A stretch of 10,251 nucleotides of DNA from M55B111 sp964614065 (GTDB taxonomy: Bacteria; Bipolaricaulota; Bipolaricaulia; M55B111): assembly GCA_964614065.1 (NCBI GenBank), contig CAZTJJ010000056.1, positions 1 to 10,251 on the forward strand, in the 5' to 3' direction. Within the stretch, counting starts at the first letter, position 1; each line of letters opens with the position of its first letter. Position numbers and translations under genes: made by a program. Below the pieces are notes generated by a model. The model worked only from the letters and a program-made list of their open reading frames with translations, made no database searches and was not told the DNA's origin. Positions 1 through 5,023 of the stretch are shown piece by piece.

Positions 1-538
1 CATTCTGAGTGGGGTCTTCTACGTCAGAGTTAACTGCAATTACGGTTTTACCCATGTCTTCTAGGTCTTGAACTACCTCATCAAACATAGTTTCATGAGG
101 AAGCGTGGTTGCAACCATGTCGACGTCGTCTCGTGCTGACAACTCTACCAGAATGTTCTGTTGCCAGCGGGGCTCGAATTCTGTGGATGGCCGATACATA
201 GTACCTTTTACCGGAAAGATCTTCTTGGCTGACTCGTAACCGTATTCGACGGTGTTCCAGAAGGGGTTACCTTCGCCACCGTGACAGACCAGTGGCACGT
301 TGAAGTCTTCGTCCGGAGCGGGTAATGGGAAGCCAGCTTCTGGCACACTGATACCAGCTTTGGTCAGAATTGATTCTGCGTTGCTCCAGTTTCCAACTTC
401 AGTTTTTAGATACTCCACAACATCCGATTCACTTACTGCACTTGCTGTAACCGCAAATGAACTGAATAGGAAAGCCAGCGCTACTATGCTTACTAACAGC
501 ACTCGCGTTGATAAGTTGGTCACATTGGTACTTTTCAT
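1..538 (-). CDS. Sugar ABC transporter periplasmic substrate-binding protein, 5' part (3' end outside window)
   Basis: This is the N-terminal 179 codons of a probable sugar-binding protein that would deliver a sugar to an ABC importer in the periplasm. The start is the ATG at 538, preceded by AAAGGAG at a good distance. Residues 1-34 form a signal peptide: Arg12, a hydrophobic stretch at about 13-30 and an ASA cleavage motif at 32-34. There is no lipobox cysteine, so it is not a lipoprotein. The mature part carries GEGNPFWNTVEYGYESAKK, the usual first strand and helix of type 1 periplasmic-binding domains (RbsB/Peripla_BP_4), and later a strand TVIAVNSDV typical of the same fold. It lies downstream of lacI on the same strand and close to xylA'/xylB, so xylose or another pentose is the likely ligand; this is inferred from context only. 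The gene runs off the left edge, so transporter subunits would lie further left. The family call is firm, the substrate is not. Confidence 0.85.
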   Translation of the reverse strand, partial: MKSTNVTNLSTRVLLVSIVALAFLFSSFAVTASAVSESDVVEYLKTEVGNWSNAESILTKAGISVPEAGFPLPAPDEDFNVPLVCHGGEGNPFWNTVEYGYESAKKIFPVKGTMYRPSTEFEPRWQQNILVELSARDDVDMVATTLPHETMFDEVVQDLEDMGKTVIAVNSDVEDPTQN

Positions 539-545
539 ATTCTCA

Positions 546-552
546 CTCCTTT
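546..552 (-). promoter_or_regulatory. Ribosome binding site of the sugar-binding protein gene
   Basis: AAAGGAG followed by TGAGAAT and then the ATG at 538. The spacing is good and decides the start codon. Confidence 0.7.
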
Positions 553-608
553 AAACTAACGTAATTAGGTATTTAACGCTCTTTGACCCGTTTTAGTTAC
601 TTTCTACA

Positions 609-779
609 CTAAATTCGGGTCTGTAGTAGGTAGTTTCTATCACCTCCACATATTGAAAATTTCGTTAAAGATTTATCTATGGAAAAGTGTAAAATCGTAG
701 ATAAATAAGGAGATTTGCGCTCAAACCGTGGACACGTTTGATTGTTCATTACCGCCTTAAGTACCTGTTTGAATAACAT
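609..779 (-). CDS. Possible small protein of 56 residues, unknown function
   Basis: This short ORF lies between lacI and the sugar-binding protein gene. It begins with ATG at 779, preceded by AAAGGAG (789-795) at a 9-base spacing, as good a start signal as those of the real genes here. The product starts MLFKQVLKAVMNNQTCPRFE, has two cysteines, no clear transmembrane segment and no motif I recognise. Its first third is encoded inside a long inverted repeat (707-794), so in mRNA the ribosome binding site could pair with CAAATCTCCTT downstream and be hidden. Two other genes in this locus are shortened in frame, so it could be another remnant. It could equally be a chance reading frame in a structured intergenic region. 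I cannot assign a function. Confidence 0.3.
   Translation of the reverse strand: MLFKQVLKAVMNNQTCPRFERKSPYLSTILHFSIDKSLTKFSICGGDRNYLLQTRI
671..706. repeat. 9-bp inverted repeat (hairpin) abutting a larger inverted repeat
   Basis: ATTTATCTA at 671-679 is perfectly complementary to TAGATAAAT at 698-706, with an 18-base spacer. It ends exactly where the next inverted repeat (707-794) begins, so both stems could stack. There is no T-run on either side that would make it a standard terminator. Confidence 0.6.
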
Positions 780-794
780 GGTACAAATCTCCTT
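707..794. repeat. 88-bp element closed by a perfect 11-bp inverted repeat, with internal hairpins
   Basis: AAGGAGATTTG at 707-717 pairs perfectly with CAAATCTCCTT at 784-794. Inside lie two smaller stems: TCAAACCGTG/CACGTTTGA at 721-741 (one bulged C), and GTACC/GGTAC at 761-765 and 780-784. TCAAAC (721-726) can also pair with a second GTTTGA at 767-772, so two alternative folds compete. The element occupies the gap between lacI and the binding-protein gene. Read on the minus strand it contains a ribosome binding site and ATG that the outer stem would sequester. It could be an mRNA leader or intercistronic structure, or a small palindromic mobile element. The structure is plain in the sequence; its role is not known. 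Confidence 0.5.
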
Positions 795-808
795 TACATT
801 AAAAGATC

Positions 809-1819
809 CTAACCTCGGTTATGGTTACTGGACTCTCGTATTCTTAGTTCCGTTTCGAGTTCTACTGTTTGCGGAACACGTGGGTTGTGCTTGTTTTCAA
901 TTTGTTCAAACAGTAATTTGACTGCCTGATAACCCATTTCGTATGGCTGTTGGGCCACAGAGGTAATACCGGGGTTAAAGCTAGCTGCCCATTCAGGATC
1001 GTCAAATCCTACTAGTGCCACCTGGTCGGGACACCGTATTCCACGTTTTTTGAAACATCTTAGTGCTCCCTCAGTCATCAAGTCGTTTGTACTGAAAATG
1101 GCGTCAACCTCTGGGTGATCGCACAGAAGTGATTCCGTTGCAGCGTAGGCACCTTCGACTTCCAGGCCTGCCTTCTTGATGTATTCTTCTCGAACATGTA
1201 TATCGTGATCTCTCAAGGCTTGCTTGTAGCCTTCCAGTCTCTGTGCAAAAGTTGAGACTTCACTAAGCTCGAGGATGATGCCTATATTCGTATATCCCTG
1301 CTCAATAAGGTGGTGTGTGGCCCTGTACCCACCGTCTCTATTTTTGGAATAAACTTGATCTACCTTTACTCCGGGGAGCTCCCGATCTATACATACTATA
1401 GGAAGGCCTTCATCAATGAGAGGTTGCATATTGGCCTTTCCTTTGCTGGTTGGCGATATGATGAAACCATCTACTCGTTTTGACTGAAGGAGAGAGAGGT
1501 TTTGTTCCTCTTGACTGGGGTCCTCGTCTGTGTTACTCAAAATGAGACTAAATTCGTTTTCACGCACGCAGTCTTCTACTCCCCTGGCGACCTGTGGAAA
1601 GAACGGATTCACTATGTCTGAGACCACCAGGGCTATAGTTTGACTTTGTCCTTTGCTTAACCCTTGAGCTATGGGGTCAGGACGATAATTTAATTCTTCG
1701 ATAGCTTGATTTACTCGCTCGGTTAGCTCTTCGCTGACATATCTTGTACCGTTAATTACATGAGACACTGTGGTGGCTGAGACATCTGCTAGCCTGGCTA
1801 CATCTTTCATTGTTGCCAC
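809..1819 (-). CDS. LacI-family transcriptional repressor of the sugar locus
   Basis: This is a complete LacI/GalR-family regulator of 336 residues, the usual length. It has an N-terminal helix-turn-helix and hinge (MATMKDVARLADVSATTVSH at residues 1-20, hinge around NYRPDPIAQGL) followed by a type 1 periplasmic-binding-like sugar-sensing domain (VVSDIVNPFFPQVARGVED; DGFIISPTS; AIFSTNDLMTEGALR; VALVGFDDPEWA). I place the start at GTG 1819. GGAG at 1828-1831 sits 8 bases before it and gives the family's typical MAT(I/M)KDVA start; the in-frame GTG at 1828 overlaps that GGAG and so is unlikely. Just upstream is a promoter with a 20-bp CG-centred palindrome that recurs before xylA'-xylB, so it probably represses itself and the xyl genes and is released by a sugar. 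Xylose is the likely inducer by context. It is a LacI-type, not ROK-type, xylose regulator candidate. Confidence 0.92.
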   Translation of the reverse strand: MATMKDVARLADVSATTVSHVINGTRYVSEELTERVNQAIEELNYRPDPIAQGLSKGQSQTIALVVSDIVNPFFPQVARGVEDCVRENEFSLILSNTDEDPSQEEQNLSLLQSKRVDGFIISPTSKGKANMQPLIDEGLPIVCIDRELPGVKVDQVYSKNRDGGYRATHHLIEQGYTNIGIILELSEVSTFAQRLEGYKQALRDHDIHVREEYIKKAGLEVEGAYAATESLLCDHPEVDAIFSTNDLMTEGALRCFKKRGIRCPDQVALVGFDDPEWAASFNPGITSVAQQPYEMGYQAVKLLFEQIENKHNPRVPQTVELETELRIRESSNHNRG

Positions 1820-1833
1820 ATGAACCACTCCAA

Positions 1834-1853
1834 AAGCGCTTTCGCAACCGCTT
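1834..1853. promoter_or_regulatory. Predicted LacI-family operator at the lacI promoter
   Basis: AAGCGCTTTCGCAACCGCTT is a near palindrome: 8 of 10 symmetric pairs match and the centre is CG, as in LacI-family operators. It covers about -5 to +15 of the predicted lacI start. Including the two following bases, it matches the site at 2488-2509 in 19 of 22 positions. This points to autoregulation. Confidence 0.75.
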
Positions 1854-1854
1854 A

Positions 1855-1884
1855 ACTATACCATAACAGGGGATAAGAAATCAA
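1855..1884 (-). promoter_or_regulatory. Predicted sigma-70/sigma-A promoter of lacI
   Basis: Read on the minus strand, TTGATT (1879-1884), an 18-base spacer and TATAGT (1855-1860). The predicted transcription start near 1848 lies inside the operator. The same -10 sequence is used by the xyl promoter. Confidence 0.65.
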
Positions 1885-1983
1885 ATAGGCGAGGATCTAA
1901 TCCAGTGAAGCTTATTAACTGAACTGATAAGCGTATCCTTGCGGAAGTTACGGCTCCGGTGCTGGAAATCTGACCGGTCTAGT

Positions 1984-2013
1984 TTGAGTTTACCTGTAGC
2001 TTTCGAGTAGACT
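1984..2013 (+). promoter_or_regulatory. Weak candidate promoter for the NagB-like remnant
   Basis: TTGAGT (1984-1989), 18 bases, TAGACT (2008-2013). Each box matches the consensus in four of six positions. It is the best pair I see between lacI and the gene at 2056. No copy of the LacI operator lies beside it. Confidence 0.25.
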
Positions 2014-2055
2014 TTTATTGGCCATTGATGAAACAGTCGTCACCCTGGAGGGATT

Positions 2056-2382
2056 ATGAGTTTCGACCTTGATTTATCAAGCTTTATTACTTATAGAGAC
2101 CGACAAGTACTTGAGCAAGTTCGTGATATATCGAGGGAAAAGGTTACTGAACACGAGAACCAGGATATAAATGTTGGGATTATTGACAGTGAAAGAGAAT
2201 TCTACACTGCTTTCGCCCTCGATATTGTAACTCGGATTAAGACATCCCTGGAAAACGGAAAGAGCCTGGTCTTACATGGCCCCGTTACTCCGTTGGTTCC
2301 CGGCTCGTTACTTCAAACTGAGAGAGCGGATGTTACTATACTTGGCGGTGTTGCTGACGCGGTAGAGGTGAATATGTCCTAG
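2056..2382 (+). pseudogene. Internally deleted NagB/6-phosphogluconolactonase-like sugar-phosphate isomerase gene (108 residues)
   Basis: The ATG follows GGAGGG closely. Residues 11-73 (TYRDRQVLEQ..., INVGIIDSEREFYTAFALDI, GKSLVL) resemble the N-terminal part of COG0363 proteins annotated as glucosamine-6-phosphate isomerase/deaminase-like and found in sugar catabolic loci. Residues 71-91 (LVLHGPVTPLVPGSLLQTER) resemble the far C-terminal part of the same proteins, as I recall them. The central part with the substrate loop and catalytic residues is absent, so the product is about a third of the usual length and should be inactive. The junction falls at Leu-Val-Leu (2266-2274), where the family has LVL at both the N-terminal and the C-terminal position, so a deletion between short repeats fits. 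Start and stop remain in frame. Alternatives are an assembly collapse or a real small protein. The family call rests on recall, not a search. Confidence 0.6.
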
Positions 2383-2449
2383 TAGCAGAGGTTCAGTCCA
2401 GGGCTTCAAACATCGGGCCCTCTCCCGGCTTACCCAGGTATTTCTGAGC

Positions 2450-2478
2450 TTGACGAGGTTTGTCGAATACGTTATAGT
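2450..2478 (+). promoter_or_regulatory. Predicted sigma-70/sigma-A promoter of the xylA'-xylB operon
   Basis: TTGACG (2450-2455), exactly 17 bases, TATAGT (2473-2478). Both boxes match the consensus in five of six positions with ideal spacing. The predicted start near 2485 is followed at once by the operator. Confidence 0.75.
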
Positions 2479-2487
2479 GCATACGTT

Positions 2488-2507
2488 AAGCGTTTACGCA
2501 ACCGCTC
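2488..2507. promoter_or_regulatory. Predicted LacI-family operator at the xyl promoter
   Basis: AAGCGTTTACGCAACCGCTC has 7 of 10 symmetric pairs and a central CG. It covers about +3 to +22 of the predicted transcript, where a bound repressor would block RNA polymerase. It is nearly the same as the site over the lacI start at 1834-1853, which links this operon to the LacI protein of this window. Confidence 0.75.
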
Positions 2508-2783
2508 AAATAAGCCAACGTTAGGACTATTTGCAGCAAGGTGGCTTGTTCAATGGGAGTTTGCTTGTGGGTTAAAGTCCGATTATAGCTTCCTTTTCCG
2601 TTCCAGTTTGTTGGAAGCCGAAAGTAGCTCCATGACTGTCGCAATTGAATCCCGCTTAATTGAACAAAATATTTGGGCTAACATTAGATCGAAGAAGCTT
2701 AGAGATTAAAACAGAGGAATGAATCTTCTGTGATATCTTTTTTGTGTTAACTGGACGATAGATCGAGACCTAGTAATATCTCG

Positions 2784-2793
2784 TAAGGAGGTG
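2784..2793 (+). promoter_or_regulatory. Strong ribosome binding site that sets the xylA' start
   Basis: TAAGGAGGTG is a ten-base match to the 16S rRNA 3' end, six bases before the ATG at 2800. The GTG at 2791, which would give a longer reading frame, is part of this site and so is not the start. Confidence 0.85.
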
Positions 2794-2799
2794 TACCGG

Positions 2800-3087
2800 A
2801 TGAATGAGTACTTTTCAGAGGTCGAGAAAGTGGAATTCAGGGGTCCAACAAGTGAGGACCCTTTGTCGTTTCACTACTATCAACCGGATAAAGTAATCGG
2901 GACTAAAAGCATGGCTGAACATTTGCGTTTTTCTGTTGCCTACTGGCATACTATTACAAATGAGGGAAGGACTAACTTCTCCGAACTGGAAACTTATGCT
3001 CTGCAGAGTGATCCCATAGAATTGAAATCCGGGCATCAGGAGAAACTAGAGTCAATTCTTAGTCACTATATTTTTGGCGGCGGTTAG
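2800..3087 (+). pseudogene. xylA: Internally deleted xylose isomerase gene (95 residues)
   Basis: Xylose isomerase converts D-xylose to D-xylulose. Residues 1-55 (MNEYFSEVEKVEFRGPTSED, then SFHYYQPDKVIGTKSMAEHL and RFSVAYWHT) match the N-terminus of class II XylA proteins. Residues 56-95 (GRTNFSELETYALQ, LKSGHQEKLESILSHYIF) match their last 40 residues, which in relatives read like GKADF-SLEKYAL...SGRQELLESILNQYLF. About 340 residues between them, including every metal ligand and the catalytic histidine, are gone, while the frame, start and stop are intact. The junction is near residues 52-60 (2953-2979), where the N-terminal G-T-D-x-F and the C-terminal G-x-x-x-F segments look alike. It cannot be an active isomerase. 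xylB follows after 33 bases. A true deletion, a stable micro-protein and an assembly collapse are all possible; the family identification itself is secure. Confidence 0.9.
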
Positions 3088-3120
3088 AGAATGTTTTTTA
3101 GAGCTGGAGTAATTGGGTAG

Positions 3121-4695
3121 GTGATGATCTTGAGTAAAAATAAAGGATCGGGTTCTCTGTTGCTTGGAATCGATCTGGGAACGACCGGGGCAAAAGCTGT
3201 ATTGATTGATGCTCAAGGCTCGGTATTGAGAACGGCGAGAGCGAGCTACCCCCTAAACAGACCCCGCGAAGGCTGGTCCGAGCAGGACCCTGAGGATTGG
3301 TGGAAGGGGGTCAGTAAAGCTATTCGGGATGTCCTTCAGAATATTGGACCCGAAAGGGTCAAGGGTTTAGCATTATCCGGTCAAATGCACGGTTCCGTTT
3401 TCTTGGATTCCTCGGGTGATGTGATTCGTCCTCCCATATTATGGAACGATACTCGTACCACCGAACAATGCAAAGCTATGAGGCAGAAGATTGGTGACGA
3501 GCGTCTCAGGGATCTGGTTGGAAACCCGGTTCTCGAAGGATTTACCGCTCCTAAACTCTTGTGGCTTAGAGATAACGAACCGGAAAATTACAAGAGATTG
3601 GAAACCCTTCTACTCCCAAAGGACTACATCGTGTTCAGGATGACAGGAAGGAGGAGCACGGAGGTTTCCGACGCTGCCGGATCGGTTTTGTTTAACGTGG
3701 AGAAGAGAAAATGGGAAGACGAAATATTGACTCGGTTAGATTTATCGAAGGGTCTCCTCCCCCCCGTTTTGCACTCCACTGACATTGTAGGGAATCTTAC
3801 GGAATCTGCCGCCGATCAGCTTGGACTTTCCTCAGACACTTTAGTTATTGCCGGTGGTGCCGATAACGCCTGTAGTGCTATAGGCAATGGTATTACACAG
3901 AATGGATTCTTTTTGGTCAGCATTGGATCCTCTGGTGTTGTCCTGGCTCATACGGATTCAATGCATGTCGATCAGGAAGGTCGGTTACATAGCTTTAACC
4001 ATGTCAAGCCCAATAGCTGGTATTTGATGGGGGTAATGCTCTCTGCGGGTCTGTCGTTCCGATGGGTTAAATCCAGCTTTGGCAAGTTAGAGGAGTCGGC
4101 GTCCGAGCTCCTTAACATCGATTCCTACGACATACTTACCAAGGAAGCGTCTTCCGTTTCTCCCGGCTCGGAAAAGTTAATATTTCTTCCCTATTTGAAT
4201 GGTGAACGCACCCCCCACGCAGATGCAGATGCTCGAGGTGTGTTTTTTGGCTTGACTTCTTCCCACGAGAAAGGCCACTTAATCCGCTCTGTTCTGGAGG
4301 GAGTTTCCTTTGGGCTCCGGGATTCGTTTGGGTTAATAGCTGGGAAGGGTATTACGCCGGAACAGGTAAGAATTACCGGTGGTGGTGCTAATAGTGAACT
4401 GTGGACCCAGATACTTGCTGACATCCTGGGCCAGGAGCTTACTAAAACCTCAGTAAACGAAGGCCCGGCTTTTGGTGCCGCTTTGTTAGCTGGTGTAGGA
4501 GCCGGTATCTATGAAGATGTAGATCAAGCAATCGATCAAACGATTCGTGTCCGGACTGTGTCCACACCCACCCAATCGCACAGGGAATTATACGATGGGA
4601 TATACGAAATTTATCAATCCCTCTATGTCTCTCTGAGGGCGGACTACAAAAAGCTTGCTAGGCTAAAGGCTGGGCAAGTCAGTGAGTCAGGCTGA
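3121..4695 (+). CDS. xylB: Xylulokinase (FGGY family carbohydrate kinase)
   Basis: This enzyme phosphorylates D-xylulose with ATP to xylulose 5-phosphate, which enters the pentose phosphate pathway in the cytoplasm. Counting from GTG 3121 it is 524 residues, the upper normal range, and has both FGGY domains: GIDLGTTGAKAVLID (16-30) with the phosphate-binding loop, GWSEQDPEDWW (51-61), LSGQMHG (85-91), LWNDTR (107-112), GGADNA with the likely catalytic Asp248, FLPYLNGERTPH (355-366) and the FGGY-signature-like ITGGGANSELW (418-428). The start is uncertain among GTG 3121, ATG 3124 and TTG 3130. AGGTGAT at 3119-3125 would suit TTG 3130, and GGAG at 3106 would suit GTG or ATG. The conserved fold begins at residue 13 in any case. 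It follows xylA' and shares its promoter and operator. Unlike its two shortened neighbours it looks intact. Confidence 0.93.
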   Translation: MMILSKNKGSGSLLLGIDLGTTGAKAVLIDAQGSVLRTARASYPLNRPREGWSEQDPEDWWKGVSKAIRDVLQNIGPERVKGLALSGQMHGSVFLDSSGDVIRPPILWNDTRTTEQCKAMRQKIGDERLRDLVGNPVLEGFTAPKLLWLRDNEPENYKRLETLLLPKDYIVFRMTGRRSTEVSDAAGSVLFNVEKRKWEDEILTRLDLSKGLLPPVLHSTDIVGNLTESAADQLGLSSDTLVIAGGADNACSAIGNGITQNGFFLVSIGSSGVVLAHTDSMHVDQEGRLHSFNHVKPNSWYLMGVMLSAGLSFRWVKSSFGKLEESASELLNIDSYDILTKEASSVSPGSEKLIFLPYLNGERTPHADADARGVFFGLTSSHEKGHLIRSVLEGVSFGLRDSFGLIAGKGITPEQVRITGGGANSELWTQILADILGQELTKTSVNEGPAFGAALLAGVGAGIYEDVDQAIDQTIRVRTVSTPTQSHRELYDGIYEIYQSLYVSLRADYKKLARLKAGQVSESG

Positions 4696-4863
4696 GGCCA
4701 GAAGGAAGGCTCTAGTCTTTCCGGATAGAACGGTGATAGGCCTGTTACTCAACAAACCTTTCCCCAACATCCTCATCCTCCACTCGGCGAGTAGGCAACA
4801 AAACGGGAAACGTTTTACCTCCTGGCAAGAGCTCCTGTTCAACCGACCCACAGCAGGCCGAGA

Positions 4864-4921
4864 TGCAAGGTTGGTTACGTTTACCTGGTATCCCGATGTT
4901 CGTCCAGTAAAACTCCTTGCA
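4864..4921. repeat. Nested inverted repeat upstream of gyrB
   Basis: TGCAAGG (4864-4870) pairs with CCTTGCA (4915-4921). Inside it TTTACCTGG (4880-4888) pairs with CCAGTAAA (4904-4911) with one bulged C. The apical loop is 15 bases. No T-run follows, so it is not a classic terminator; it could still mark the 3' end of the xyl transcript. Confidence 0.4.
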
Positions 4922-4959
4922 AACTAGGTGAAATCCACTGTGGAATAGGAATACCGCTC

Positions 4960-4968
4960 TGGTAAAAT
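4960..4968 (+). promoter_or_regulatory. Candidate extended -10 promoter of gyrB
   Basis: TGGTAAAAT combines an extended -10 TGN with TAAAAT. No good -35 box lies 17-18 bases upstream. Transcription would start near 4975, giving a leader of about 50 bases. Confidence 0.35.
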
Positions 4969-5023
4969 AACTCATAATCCATTAAAATTATCTTGCAGGT
5001 GGTTTTCTATTTGAGGTGGTTTT

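Larger units (their letters stand above)
2383..2799 (+). other. Gene-free region: xyl promoter, operator and long 5' leader
   Basis: This 417-base stretch holds no convincing gene. It carries the promoter (2450-2478), the LacI operator (2488-2507) and, after the predicted start near 2485, a leader of about 315 bases before the xylA' ATG. The leader shows modest pairing potential: TTCCA/TGGAA at 2601-2605 and 2612-2616, the competing GCTTCC/GGAAGC at 2588-2593 and 2613-2618, and TTGTTCAAT (2546-2554) with ATTGAACAA (2659-2667). AATTGAA occurs twice, at 2643 and 2658. I recognise no known riboswitch and no terminator with a T-run. Confidence 0.55.
4696..5023 (+). other. Gene-free region between xylB and gyrB, with inverted repeats and the gyrB leader
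   Basis: No convincing gene is present; the reading frame that opens at GTG 4682 inside xylB resembles nothing I know. The stretch contains a perfect 11-base palindrome ACTCGGCGAGT (4782-4792), a nested pair of inverted repeats (4864-4921), a candidate gyrB promoter and the gyrB ribosome binding site. No standard terminator with a T-run is seen after xylB. Confidence 0.55.

Noticed and set aside
300..554. 84-codon plus-strand reading frame opposite the sugar-binding protein gene
   Set aside because: It is the antisense shadow of a gene with a signal peptide, ribosome binding site and family motifs on the minus strand.
558..600. AACG/CGTT arms around 18 bases before the sugar-binding protein gene as an operator
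   Set aside because: The arms are short and the core does not match the CG-centred motif.
1820..1828. Longer LacI start at GTG 1828
   Set aside because: That codon overlaps the GGAG ribosome binding site; GTG 1819 has correct spacing and gives the usual family N-terminus.
1924..1950. AAGCGTATCCTTGCGG-like sequence as a third LacI operator
   Set aside because: It shares only AAGCG; spacing and right half do not fit the palindrome of the two real candidates.
2400..2421. AGGGC/GCCCT hairpin after the NagB-like remnant as a terminator
   Set aside because: Only five pairs with a 12-base loop and no T-run after it.
2521..2790. Hidden gene or gene remnant in the xyl leader
   Set aside because: All three plus-strand frames are broken by stops within short distances and no family motif is visible.
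2791..2799. Longer xylA' start at GTG 2791
   Set aside because: The GTG is the end of the TAAGGAGGTG ribosome binding site; the ATG at 2800 gives the standard XylA start.
4682..4927. 81-codon plus-strand reading frame overlapping the end of xylB
   Set aside because: No recognisable motif, no good ribosome binding site, and composition unlike a folded protein; treated as chance.
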